A stretch of 64,000 bases of DNA, taken from positions 744,001 through 808,000 of the forward strand of contig CAVWGP010000011.1 in the NCBI GenBank assembly GCA_963754645.1. Reading direction: 5' to 3'. This DNA is from CAVWGP01 sp963754645 (GTDB lineage: Bacteria; Pseudomonadota; Alphaproteobacteria; Bin65). Of this stretch, positions 42,503 to 50,947 are shown piece after piece; within the stretch, counting starts at the first letter, position 1, and each line of letters starts with the position of its first letter. Below the pieces are notes generated by a model. It was not told the origin of the DNA. It made no database searches and was given only the letters and a program-made list of their open reading frames with translations. Position numbers and translations under genes: made by a program.

Positions 42503-45245
42503 GCGCCGTTTTGAGCGCCGCGCGTACCCGGTCGGGCGTCGCCGGCACGCGGTGGATGCGCACGCCCGTCGCGTGGTGGATGGCGCCCAGGATCGCCGGC
42601 GCGGTCGGAATCAGCGCCGGCTCGCCGATGCCCTTGGCGCCGAAGGGGCCGAGCGGCTCGCGGTCCTCGATCAGGAAGGTTTCGATCGGCGGCGCGTCGC
42701 CGATCGTCGGGATGAGGTAGTCGTGCAAGTTCTCGGTGCGGCCCGGCACGTATTCTTCCATCAGCGCGAGGCCGAGGCCCTGCACGACGCCGCCGTGAAT
42801 CTGGCCCTCGACTTGGGTGAGATTCACCGCGCGCCCGACATCGTGCGCCGCCGCGATCCGCAAGACCCTCGTCGTGCCGAGCGCGAGATCGACCTCGACC
42901 TCGGCAAACTGCGCGGCAAAACCGTAGGTTGCGTAGGGCACGCCCTGGCCGTCGGCGTCGAGCGGCTTGGTCGGCGGATCGAAGCTGCCGGTGCCGCTCA
43001 GAACGTCGCCGGCGGCGTCGGGCGTCAGCGCGGCGAGATCGATGCGGCGCACCGCCTCGCCGTCGCGCACCGCGACGTGGCCGGGGCCGATCTCGATCCG
43101 CGCGCGCGCGCCGACATTGGCGCGGCGCAGAATCTGCCGGCGCAAATCCTCGCCCGCGAGCTGCGCCGCCTTGCCCGACACGAAGGTTTGCCGCGACGCC
43201 GAGGATTTGCCCGCGTCCGGGGTCAGGTCCGTGTCGCCCATCACGTAATCGAATTGCGCCGCCGGAATGCCGAGCGCGTCGGCGCAAATCTGGATCATGA
43301 TCGTGTTCGATCCCTGGCCGATATCGGCGGCGCCGTTGTAAAGCGTGACCTTGCCGTGGCGCGATAGGCCGACGCGCAAGGTCGAGGGATTGGCGATCGA
43401 GGTATTGCCGCAGCCGTACCACATGCAGCCGATGCCGGCGCCGCGCTTGACGCCGCGCGCTTCCGCGTTGAACGCCGCCGCCGCCGCGCGCGCGGCGCGC
43501 CAGCTCGGACGCAGCGCTTCGAGGCATGCCGCGAGGCCCGCGCTCGCCTCGATCGCATGGCCCGTCGCCGTGGCCTGGCCGACGCGGATCGCGTTGCGGT
43601 GGCGGAACTCCAGCGGGTCGAGGCCGCATTTTTCCGCCAACATGTCGTACAGCGCTTCGTGCGCGATCGCCGCTTGCGGCACGCCGAAGCCGCGGAACGC
43701 GCCCGAGGGATGGCAATTGGTCAGCACCGCGGCACTGCTGTTCTTCAGGTGAGGCACGAAATAAGGCCCGGTCGCATGCACCGGCACGCGGTCGGCCACG
43801 GTCGGGCCCCAGGAGGCGTAGGCGCCGGTGTCGAAATCGCCGTGAAACTCGAAGGCCGTCAGGCGGCCCGCGGCATCGCAGCCGGCCCGCGCCGCGATCC
43901 GCGCCGGATGGCGCTTGGTGGTCGAGGCCATCGACTCGGGCCGATGATAGACGCAGCGCACGGGGCGGTTGAGCACCCAGGCCGCGACCGCGATCAGCGG
44001 CTGGACCGAGAGATCGAGCTTGCCGCCGAAGCCGCCGCCGCACGCCGTCGGAACGATCCGGACGCGATCGGGCGCGATGCCGAGGATTTGCGCGGTCTCG
44101 TCGCGATCCATGTAGGGCGATTGCGTCGTCACCGTCACTTCGATGCGGTCGCCGCCCGGTGCCGTCACGCGCCGCGCCCAGCCCGCTTCGGGCTCGATGT
44201 AAGCGTGTTCGACGAAGGACGTCTGCCATGACCCTTCGGCGACATGCGCCGCATCGGCGAAGCCTCGGGCGACATCGCCTTTCCGGACGAGGCCGCGCGT
44301 CAGGATATTGCCCGGCTTGTCGTCGAGCACGCGCGGCGCGCCGTCGGCCAGTGCCGCATCCAGGCCGGCCACCGGCGCTTCGATGCGATAGACGATCGGC
44401 AATTCGGCGTCCTTGATGGCTTCGATCGCCGCGAGTTCGCCCACCAGCGCGACCACGGCCTCGCCGCGAAAGCGCACCCGGCCACAGGCGAGCACGGGCT
44501 GGTCCTTGATCTTGGGATAAACGCCGAAGCCGTTATGGCCGGGCACATCCCTGGCGGTAAGCACGCGAACCAGTCCGGGATGGGCGCGCAGCAGCGGCGC
44601 GAAATCGCCGAGCGAAACCGTCGCGCGCGCGTGGGGCGAGCGCACGGCGCGCAGCCACAGCGCGTCGGCTGGCGCGCGATCGGCGCCGAAGTTTTCGCCG
44701 CCGGTGAGCTTGGCGATGCCGTCGACCTTGGCCATGCGCGATCCCACGGCGGCGCCCGCCGCCGGCGCGGCGTCGAGCCGTGGCGCGTTGGCCGCGTCGA
44801 GCACGGCGTCGACGATCTTGCGGTAGCCGGTGCAGCGGCACAGCACGCCGCCCAGCGCATCGAGCACCTGGCTCTCCGAGGGCTTCCGTGTCCGCGCCAG
44901 CAAATCGGCGCCCGCCATCAGCATGCCCGGCGTGCAGATGCCGCATTGCGCGGCGCCGTGCTTGTGAAACGCGATTTGCAAATCGGTCAGCGCGCCGTTC
45001 GCGCCGAGGCCTTCGACGGTGGTGAGCTTGCGGCCCGCGGCCTGGGCCGCCGGCACCATGCAGGCGCAGATTTGCCGGCCGTCGAGCAGGATCGTGCAGG
45101 CGCCGCAATCGCCGGCCTCGCAACCCACCTTGGTTCCGGTCAGGCCGAGCTCCAGGCGCAGCACGTCGCTCAGCCGCGTCGCGGGCGGCGCGCGCGACTC
45201 GACCGGCTGCCCGTTCAATTCGAAGCGTATTGTCGGCGTCGTCAT
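42489..45245 (-). CDS. molybdenum hydroxylase: fused 2Fe-2S and molybdopterin subunits (xanthine dehydrogenase family)
   Basis: 918 aa from ATG 45245. The N-terminal 160 residues hold two [2Fe-2S] domains (GCEAGDCGACTILLDG; HGAAQCGICTPGM; VLCRCTGYRK). The rest is the molybdopterin-cytosine-dinucleotide domain with GGGFGGKLD and the base-catalyst Glu in AKGIGEPALIP. There is no FAD domain, matching the one-chain aldehyde oxidoreductase (Mop) layout of about 907 aa. Likely oxidises an aldehyde or N-heterocycle using an external acceptor. MaoC, RidA and an LLM gene follow the same orientation, suggesting a catabolic set for a nitrogenous or aromatic compound. Confidence 0.88.
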   Translation of the reverse strand: MTTPTIRFELNGQPVESRAPPATRLSDVLRLELGLTGTKVGCEAGDCGACTILLDGRQICACMVPAAQAAGRKLTTVEGLGANGALTDLQIAFHKHGAAQCGICTPGMLMAGADLLARTRKPSESQVLDALGGVLCRCTGYRKIVDAVLDAANAPRLDAAPAAGAAVGSRMAKVDGIAKLTGGENFGADRAPADALWLRAVRSPHARATVSLGDFAPLLRAHPGLVRVLTARDVPGHNGFGVYPKIKDQPVLACGRVRFRGEAVVALVGELAAIEAIKDAELPIVYRIEAPVAGLDAALADGAPRVLDDKPGNILTRGLVRKGDVARGFADAAHVAEGSWQTSFVEHAYIEPEAGWARRVTAPGGDRIEVTVTTQSPYMDRDETAQILGIAPDRVRIVPTACGGGFGGKLDLSVQPLIAVAAWVLNRPVRCVYHRPESMASTTKRHPARIAARAGCDAAGRLTAFEFHGDFDTGAYASWGPTVADRVPVHATGPYFVPHLKNSSAAVLTNCHPSGAFRGFGVPQAAIAHEALYDMLAEKCGLDPLEFRHRNAIRVGQATATGHAIEASAGLAACLEALRPSWRAARAAAAAFNAEARGVKRGAGIGCMWYGCGNTSIANPSTLRVGLSRHGKVTLYNGAADIGQGSNTIMIQICADALGIPAAQFDYVMGDTDLTPDAGKSSASRQTFVSGKAAQLAGEDLRRQILRRANVGARARIEIGPGHVAVRDGEAVRRIDLAALTPDAAGDVLSGTGSFDPPTKPLDADGQGVPYATYGFAAQFAEVEVDLALGTTRVLRIAAAHDVGRAVNLTQVEGQIHGGVVQGLGLALMEEYVPGRTENLHDYLIPTIGDAPPIETFLIEDREPLGPFGAKGIGEPALIPTAPAILGAIHHATGVRIHRVPATPDRVRAALKTALSGS

Positions 45246-45276
45246 GCGGGCGACAGTAGCGCGGTTACGGCGCGGT

Positions 45277-45756
45277 TCAAACGGGGCGGCGCTTGAGGAA
45301 CACGCTGGCCGAATGGGCCATGCGGATTTCGCCGTCGAGATTGCGCGTTTCGTTGGCGAAGCGCACCAGGCCGATCTCGGGGCGCGATCTGAGCGGCCGC
45401 ATCTCGGCCACGGTCGAGCGGCACCACAAGATATCGCCGGGCTTGACCGGCTTCTTCCAGCGGATGTCGTCCCAGCCCGGCGAGGCCACCGAGGTCTGAT
45501 CGGCGCCGATGCCGGCAAACGCGTCGAAATTCATCCGCCGCCACCACGCCGCCACTTGCACGCCGCTGGCGATCAGGCTGCCGAACAGCGCCGCCGCCTT
45601 GGCGGGGTCGGTGTGGAACGGCTCGGGATCGTATTCGCGGGCGAATTCGAGAATTTTTTCGGCCGTGACCGGAATCCGGCCGTAGTCGAACACCTGGCCG
45701 AGCTCGAAATCGTCGTACCAGCGGTGCGGAAACGGCGGATCGGCAAACCTCGTCAT
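45277..45756 (-). CDS. MaoC family (R)-hydratase/dehydratase
   Basis: 159 aa single hot-dog domain. Hydratase signature: FAREYDPEPFHTDPAKA (Asp/His pair) with a following LFGSLIASGVQVAA, and GDILWCRSTVAEMRPLRSRP. Hydrates or dehydrates an acyl-CoA enoyl intermediate. ATG 45756 overlaps the RidA stop (ATGA). It lies 31 bp before the molybdenum hydroxylase start. Confidence 0.88.
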   Translation of the reverse strand: MTRFADPPFPHRWYDDFELGQVFDYGRIPVTAEKILEFAREYDPEPFHTDPAKAAALFGSLIASGVQVAAWWRRMNFDAFAGIGADQTSVASPGWDDIRWKKPVKPGDILWCRSTVAEMRPLRSRPEIGLVRFANETRNLDGEIRMAHSASVFLKRRPV

Positions 45757-46226
45757 TGGCGCACGGCGAACAGGCCTTCGACCTCGATCGCGACATCGAA
45801 CGGCATGACCGCGACGCCGACCGCGGTGCGCGCGTGCCGGCCGGCGTCGCCGAAAATATCGAGGAAAAGCTCGGAGGCGCCGTTCACCACATGGGGAATA
45901 TCGGTGAAGTGCGGCATGGCGTTGACGAAGCCGTTGAGCTTGACGATGCGCTCGATGCGGTCGAGATCGCCGCCGAGCGCGATCTTGGCCTGTGAAAGCA
46001 TGTTGAGTGCCGAAAGCCGCGCCGCCGCCTGACCCTCGGCGAGCGAGAATTCGCGCCCGACTTTGCCGATGTAGCGCATCTCGCCCTGCCATTTCGGTAT
46101 CTGCCCGGAAATGAACAGCATGTTGCCGAACAGCGCGAAACCCTCGATTTTCGCGACTTTCGCCATATGGGCCTCCGGCAGCTCGATGCCGAGCTGCTTC
46201 AGGCGCGCTTCGATTCGTCCCGTCAT
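45753..46226 (-). CDS. RidA family protein (enamine/imine deaminase-like)
   Basis: 157 aa from ATG 46226, of the longer RidA subgroup with an N-terminal extension (RIEARLKQLGIELPE). Core: LFISGQIPKWQGEMRYIGKVG, AARLSALNMLSQAKIALGGDLDR, and the terminal AVGVAVMPFDVAIEVEGLFAV. The catalytic Arg of classical RidA sits in an RxAVGV context; here it reads ARTAVGVA. Removes reactive enamines, or acts as a deaminase in a catabolic pathway with the neighbouring enzymes. Confidence 0.88.
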   Translation of the reverse strand: MTGRIEARLKQLGIELPEAHMAKVAKIEGFALFGNMLFISGQIPKWQGEMRYIGKVGREFSLAEGQAAARLSALNMLSQAKIALGGDLDRIERIVKLNGFVNAMPHFTDIPHVVNGASELFLDIFGDAGRHARTAVGVAVMPFDVAIEVEGLFAVRQ

Positions 46227-46246
46227 GTTTGCGATTTCCCCTCGGT

Positions 46247-47303
46247 CTATGCTGCGAGCCCAAGCATGGGGCGGACCTCGCGCGACAGGCGCGTCATGGT
46301 TTCGGCGCTCTGCGCCGCCGAGAGCTTGCCGAAGCGCGCGATGAAGATCGCTTCGGTAAAGCCGAGCGCCTTGTAGCGCAAGAGCCGTTCGGCGGCCTGC
46401 GCCGGCGTGCAGATCAGCGTGCGCTTGCGGAACACGTCGCGGTAGTCGTCGCCTTCGCACATCGCCAACAAGGTGGAAACGTCGCCCTCGTAATCGCGGT
46501 TCCATTCGTCGTGGGTGAACACCTTGCGGAAGGCGCCGGCGTGTTCCTGCAACGCCACGCGCGCGCCCTCGATCGCGTCGTCTTCGCGGTCGGCCAAATA
46601 GGTCATGAACGCGACGGCGCTTTTGCGCTTGGCGGGGTCGTGGCCGGCCGCTGCGTAGGCGGCCTTGTACCATTCGTGCTTTTCGACGAGCGAGGCGAGG
46701 CTCATCGGGTATTGGTTCATCATCAGATTGTAGCCGCCGGCGCCGGCGCGCTCAAAGCCGGCGCGGTCGTTGGACGCGGCGATCCAGATCGGAATTTCGC
46801 GCTGATGGGTGCGCGGCCAGGGCTCGATGCGCGGAAAGCGGTGAAACTTGCCGTCGAACGCGAAGGGCTCGCCGCGCCAGAAGCGCTTGATGATCTCAGA
46901 TCCCTTCGACAACGCGCTCGCCGGTCTCGGCGGCGGCGATGCCGAACGCCTCGAATTCGTGCGGCACGAAGCCGCGCGAAATGCCCATGTCGAAGCGGCC
47001 GCCGGACAGATGATCGACCAGCGCATAGTCTTCGGCGACCTGCAACGGATGGCGCAGCGGCACCAGCGCGACGCCGGCGGCGAGCCGGATGCGCTTGGTC
47101 TCGCGCGCCCAGGCGGCGAGCATGACGGCGGGATTGGGCACGGCGCCGCCGTAATAGTGGAAATGATGCTCGGTGGTCATGATGCGCGCCCAGCCGAGCC
47201 GGTCGGCCAAGCGCGCCGATTCGATCAGTTCTTCGTAAAATGCATTTAGGCTCGGCGAAAATCCGGCCCGGTAGGTGGGCAGGTGAAACAGCGAAAAATC
47301 CAT
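46247..47303 (-). pseudogene. LLM class flavin-dependent oxidoreductase, frameshifted
   Basis: Start ATG 47303 (MDFSLFHLPTYRAGF). The N-terminal half reads well: LADRLGWARIMTTEHHFHYYGG, VALVPLRHPLQVAEDYALVDHLSGGRFDMG and so on to ETGERVVEGI, followed at once by a stop (TGA 46896-46898). The C-terminal half resumes in the next frame with EIIKRFWRGEPFAFDGKF to the stop at 46247. Deleting one T (complement near 46899) gives VVEGI-EIIKRFW without interruption. Family identity is solid; functionality depends on whether the indel is real. Same orientation as the RidA/MaoC/Mo-hydroxylase set. Confidence 0.85.
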
Positions 47304-47401
47304 GCGCGCGGCGCCTCCGATCGGCTCGCCGCGAGGCTTAGCAGAAAGCGCCAATTGATTGTAGATTGGAATCCGACAGTGCCGAAGCGCGCGAGGGCAG
47401 C

Positions 47402-48022
47402 ATGCTGAAAATCTGGGGCCGCACCAATTCCGTCAATGTACAAAAGGTCATGTGGGCCGTCGCCGAGCTCGGCTTGAAGCACGAGCGCTACGATGCCGGC
47501 GGCAAGTTCGGCGGGCTCGATCGCGCCGACTATCTGGCGATGAATCCCAACAGCCGCATTCCCACGATCGACGACGGCGGCGTCATCGTGTGGGAATCGA
47601 ACGTCATCGTGCGCTATCTCGCCGCTTGCTATGGCAGCGGCGGCATGTGGCCGGTCGATCCGGCCGCGCGCGCCGCGGCGGATCGCTGGATGGACTGGCA
47701 GCAGACGACGATCGCGTCCGACATGTTCCCGGTCTTCTGGGGCCTCATCCGCACGCCGCCCGAACAGCGCGACATGAAAGCCATCGTCGATGCCGCCGAA
47801 CGGCTGGGCAAGAGCTGGGCCACGCTCGATCGGCATTTGGCAAAGCACGAGTTCGCCGGCGGCGCGTCGTTTACCATGGGCGATATTCCCGTCGGCTGCC
47901 TGTATTGGCGCTACGCCAACCTGCCGATCGCGCGGCCGGCGCTGACGAACTGCGACGCCTGGCATAAGCGCCTGCAATCGCGGCCGGCGTTCGTCGAGCA
48001 CGTGGCACAGCCGCTGAGCTAA
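47402..48022 (+). CDS. glutathione S-transferase
   Basis: 206 aa from ATG 47402. N-terminal thioredoxin-like domain with GRTNSVNVQKVMWAVAELG (likely catalytic Ser) and NPNSRIPTIDDGG, WESNVIVRYLA (GSH gamma-Glu contacts). C-terminal all-helical domain with SFTMGDIPVGCLYWRY. Class not assigned. Divergent from the LLM pseudogene. Could detoxify intermediates of the adjacent catabolic set. Confidence 0.9.
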   Translation: MLKIWGRTNSVNVQKVMWAVAELGLKHERYDAGGKFGGLDRADYLAMNPNSRIPTIDDGGVIVWESNVIVRYLAACYGSGGMWPVDPAARAAADRWMDWQQTTIASDMFPVFWGLIRTPPEQRDMKAIVDAAERLGKSWATLDRHLAKHEFAGGASFTMGDIPVGCLYWRYANLPIARPALTNCDAWHKRLQSRPAFVEHVAQPLS

Positions 48023-48193
48023 GCGGCAATGGCGCGCCAAGCCAGCGGCTCGCTGGTATTCTGCTTAAGTATGTTGGCCACCGGATTTGTGAACAAATAG
48101 GAAACGGTCGTTTACCTTTTGCAAAGTCATTTGTGTCGGAATCGGGGCAAGAGTCGGGCTGATATATGGCCCGAATATGGTGGAGGAGAAACC

Positions 48194-48349
48194 ATGAAGC
48201 CCGGGGCCAACAAGAAGCATAAATTGGACGACACGATTCTGGACAGCACGGAAGGCGATGTGTTGCTCGAAGAGTCGGTGTACGAGGAAATCGACCACTA
48301 CTACGGCGACGACTTCCGCGACTCGTTTCGTCGCGGCGACGACGACTAG
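48194..48349 (+). CDS. small acidic hypothetical protein
   Basis: 51 aa from ATG 48194 with a strong SD (GGAGGAG, 48182-48188). Basic at the start (KPGANKKHK), then highly acidic (DDTILDSTEGD ... YYGDDFRDSFRRGDDD). No family recognised. The SD, codon use and isolation from longer frames support expression. It is followed by the ROSE-like leader of an hsp20 and may be cotranscribed. Confidence 0.55.
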   Translation: MKPGANKKHKLDDTILDSTEGDVLLEESVYEEIDHYYGDDFRDSFRRGDDD

Positions 48350-48488
48350 GCGGGCGCGGCTCGATGAGGGCCGCCCGACGATGGAGACCGGCTTGATACT
48401 CGGCGCGCCAATCACCAAATCATGGCAAGCCGGATGGGGTCATTCGGCTGGTGGTGCCTTTGCGGGCCACCTGCGACCGGGCGCCAAT

Positions 48489-48546
48489 CGGCCCGGGCCG
48501 GTACCCGGGCCGGACACTTCCGGGGCAACTCGCTCGGAAGGAGGAG
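48489..48546 (+). promoter_or_regulatory. second ROSE-like RNA thermometer
   Basis: 5' stem CGGCCCGGG/CCCGGGCCG (48489-48512) and a 3' stem in which CUC-G-CUC (48529-48535) pairs with GAG-GAG (48541-48546) across loop GGAAG, hiding the SD GGAGGAG and leaving one bulged G. GCAA/UUGC (48525-48528 with 48548-48551) extends it. The architecture is the same as at 27462-27479, but AUC/GAU is replaced by CUC/GAG, a compensatory change that supports the fold. It precedes the Hsp20 start at 48555. Confidence 0.7.
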
Positions 48547-48554
48547 CTTGCGCC

Positions 48555-49049
48555 ATGTCTCGCCTGACTTTGTTCAACAGCCCGCTTCTGCTCGGCTTCG
48601 ACCAGATCGAACAGATGATCGAGCGCCTTTCCAAGGCGTCGAACGACGGATACCCGCCGTACAATATCGAGCATGTGTCCGAGTCCGGTTTGCGAATCAC
48701 CCTCGCCCTTGCCGGTTTTGCCCAAGACGACCTGGCCGTCACCGTCGAAGGCAATCAGCTCGTCATCCGCGGCAAGCAAAAGGAAGATCCGAACCGCGTC
48801 TATCTGCATCGCGGCATCGCGGCTCGGCAATTTCAACGCATCTTCCTGCTGGCCGACGGCATCGAAGTTTCGTCGGCGAGCCTGGATAACGGTCTTTTGA
48901 ATATCGAACTGACGCGGCCGCAGCCCGAAACGCGCATTCGCACCGTAAATATCGATATCGCTTCCGCATCGCGGCCGAACAACAAGGCCGGCGGCGAAAC
49001 GATCGATCTGGCCGCGGAGCGGCGGGCCAGCGAAAAGCGCAAGGCTTGA
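48555..49049 (+). CDS. small heat shock protein Hsp20 (second copy)
   Basis: 164 aa from ATG 48555. Alpha-crystallin chaperone: YPPYNIEHVSESGLRITLAL, GIAARQFQRIFLLADGIE and a GLLNIEL strand. It is clearly paralogous to the gene at 27486 but lacks a C-terminal IxI-like motif and has a charged tail (LAAERRASEKRKA). Followed 27 bp later by DUF1150, the usual partner of Hsp20 in Alphaproteobacteria. Probably heat-induced at translation through the ROSE-like leader. Confidence 0.92.
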   Translation: MSRLTLFNSPLLLGFDQIEQMIERLSKASNDGYPPYNIEHVSESGLRITLALAGFAQDDLAVTVEGNQLVIRGKQKEDPNRVYLHRGIAARQFQRIFLLADGIEVSSASLDNGLLNIELTRPQPETRIRTVNIDIASASRPNNKAGGETIDLAAERRASEKRKA

Positions 49050-49076
49050 GACAGCGATGAAGAAAGGTTGGCTTCC

Positions 49077-49292
49077 ATGATCGAAACGAACAAAGCAAAG
49101 GCGCTGAATCCGGCCGAGTGGGCCGCCTTCATGGTCAATCATGTCGCCTACATCAAGCCGGTCACCGAAGAGGGCAAGATCGTCTATGCGGTGTTTGCCG
49201 CCGACGGGACGCCGCTGGCATTGATCGGCGATCGCGACGCGGCCTTCGCCGCGGTTCGCGAGCACGAACTCGAACCGGTGCACGCGCACTAG
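49077..49292 (+). CDS. DUF1150 family protein
   Basis: 71 aa from ATG 49077 (SD AGAAAGG upstream). DUF1150 signature: VAYIKPVTEEGKIVYAVFAADG and GTPLALIGDRDAAFAAVRE. Function unknown; typically encoded right behind a small heat shock gene in Alphaproteobacteria, which is the case here, so a role in proteostasis is plausible. Confidence 0.88.
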   Translation: MIETNKAKALNPAEWAAFMVNHVAYIKPVTEEGKIVYAVFAADGTPLALIGDRDAAFAAVREHELEPVHAH

Positions 49293-49331
49293 GAATTGGC
49301 CGTCCGCCCGGCGGGCTCGCCCGCTCCGAAA

Positions 49332-49652
49332 TCACGGCTTCTTGATGACGACCTTGGTGCGCGGCTGACGCTGCATGTGGACGCGCACGCTGATATCGCG
49401 CAAATGAATGCATGCGCCGCCCACGGCGACGTGCGTGGTGGAGAGCGCTGCCACATCGCTTGCCGGGCGCGGCGGCGGCATCGCCTCGCCGTGCCGCGCT
49501 CGATTGGCGGCGAAGGACTTTAGAGCGGCACGGGCCTTCTTCAAGGCGTCATCGACGTTCCGTCCGTCCGCGCCGCAGCCTTCGAGGTCGGGAAAGAAAG
49601 CGCGGTACACGCCGTCCGCTTCCCGTTTCACCAGGGCGATATAACCGTTCAT
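49332..49652 (-). CDS. HicB-like antitoxin, apparently orphan
   Basis: 106 aa from ATG 49652. HicB partial RNase-H-like fold: YIALVKREADGVYRAFFPDLEGC and GRNVDDALKKARAALKSF. Instead of a classic HTH or RHH tail, the C-terminus carries an unusual VAVGGACIHLRDISVRVHMQ segment and a basic end (QRQPRTKVVIKKP). No HicA toxin (about 60 aa, double-stranded RNA-binding fold) fits in the gaps on either side. It may be solitary, or a repressor of the MFS gene 84 bp upstream. Confidence 0.78.
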   Translation of the reverse strand: MNGYIALVKREADGVYRAFFPDLEGCGADGRNVDDALKKARAALKSFAANRARHGEAMPPPRPASDVAALSTTHVAVGGACIHLRDISVRVHMQRQPRTKVVIKKP

Positions 49653-49735
49653 TGTGCTTCTCCGATCGTACCGAGTCTCGCGGCGGTGGGCATTGTATAA
49701 GCGATTTTCTTGTCCGCGGGTGAACGGGATCGCAA

Positions 49736-50947
49736 TTAGCCGGTCCCGCGCGTTTCGCTCGGCGCCGGCATCAATGCCAGGGCCGCAACCGCCGCGAAGC
49801 CGGCGCCGGCCAGGAACGTCGCCGCTGGGCCGATCACGGTCCACAAGACGCCGGCAGAGAGGCTGGCCAGCAACAGGGCCGCGCCGCTTATGAGGTGGAA
49901 CAGGCCGAAGCCCGTCGCCCTGAGATCGGCGGGCGCGCGTTCCGCGACCATGGCCGATAGCAGGCCCTGGGTTGCCCCCATATGCAGGCCCCAGATCGCG
50001 GCGCCGAGCAGGGCGAGCCGCCAGCCATCGGCGAAGGCCAGAACGAGATCGGCGGCGATCAGGAACGCGATACCGATCGCCAAAAGCTTGCGATGCTCGA
50101 TCCGATCCGCGAGCTTGCCGAACGGATAGGCGCTGACGGCGTAAACGGCGCTCATGACGACTAGGACGAGCGGCGCCAGGGCCAAGGCGAGGCCGAGATT
50201 TTCGGCGCGCAGCAGCAGAAAGGCCTCGCTGAAACGCGCCAGCGTGAACACGGCGCCGATCGCCGCCACCCGCCAATAACCGGCGGGCAGGCGCTTGAGC
50301 TCGCTGCCCCGGATCGGCCAGCGCCGCGCCGCCGGTTGCGCGACGCGCGGCTCGCTGACCCCGAACACGATGAGTGCGAAGGCGAGCACGGCCGGAATCA
50401 CGGCAATCCAGAACACCAGGCGAAAATCGTTGACGCTGAGCCATAGCAGCAACATGGCGACCAGCGGCGCCGCGAAGGCGCCCACCGTATCGAGCGATTG
50501 GCGCAGGCCATAGGCTGCGCCGCGCTGCGCCGGCGGCGTCACGTCGGCAATGAGCGCGTCGCGCGGCGCGCCGCGAATGCCCTTGCCCACGCGATCGACG
50601 AAGCGCGCCGCGACGATCAGGCCGAGGCCCTGAGCGAGGGCGAAAAGCGGCTTGGCCAGCGCCGCCAAGCCGTAGCCCAGCAGCAGCAGCGGCTTGCGCC
50701 GGCCGAACCGATCGGAAATCACGCCGGAGAAAACCTTGACCGCCGCCGCCGTCGCCTCGGCGATGCCCTCGATAATGCCGACATGGAGCGCCGAAAGCCC
50801 CAAGCTCGTCACCAGGAACAGCGGCAGCACCGCATGGATCATTTCGGACGAGAGGTCCATCAACAGGCTCACGCCGCCCAGCACCCAAACTGTGCGCGGC
50901 AGCTTCGGCGGCGCGGCGCGTTCGGCGTTGTTCACCCTAGAACTCAA
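49736..50947 (-). CDS. major facilitator superfamily transporter
   Basis: 403 aa, about 12 TM helices. The MFS motif A equivalent DRFGRRKPLLL occurs in loop 2-3, with GVISDRFG before it, and ADRIEHRKLLAIG in the second half. DRVGKGIRGAPRDALIADV is characteristic of a YajR-/Spinster-related group of exporters in bacteria. Substrate unknown. Its start overlaps the 3' end of the alcohol dehydrogenase gene by 11 bp, so the two are probably coupled. Confidence 0.88.
   Translation of the reverse strand: MSSRVNNAERAAPPKLPRTVWVLGGVSLLMDLSSEMIHAVLPLFLVTSLGLSALHVGIIEGIAEATAAAVKVFSGVISDRFGRRKPLLLLGYGLAALAKPLFALAQGLGLIVAARFVDRVGKGIRGAPRDALIADVTPPAQRGAAYGLRQSLDTVGAFAAPLVAMLLLWLSVNDFRLVFWIAVIPAVLAFALIVFGVSEPRVAQPAARRWPIRGSELKRLPAGYWRVAAIGAVFTLARFSEAFLLLRAENLGLALALAPLVLVVMSAVYAVSAYPFGKLADRIEHRKLLAIGIAFLIAADLVLAFADGWRLALLGAAIWGLHMGATQGLLSAMVAERAPADLRATGFGLFHLISGAALLLASLSAGVLWTVIGPAATFLAGAGFAAVAALALMPAPSETRGTG

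Noticed and set aside
42041..42540. Longer version of the DUF192 gene starting near the tRNA
   Set aside because: The upstream frame crosses the tRNA and its terminator; the ATG at 42041 begins the signal peptide.
48119..48193. Upstream extension of the small acidic protein
   Set aside because: The strong SD at 48182-48188 fits only the ATG at 48194.
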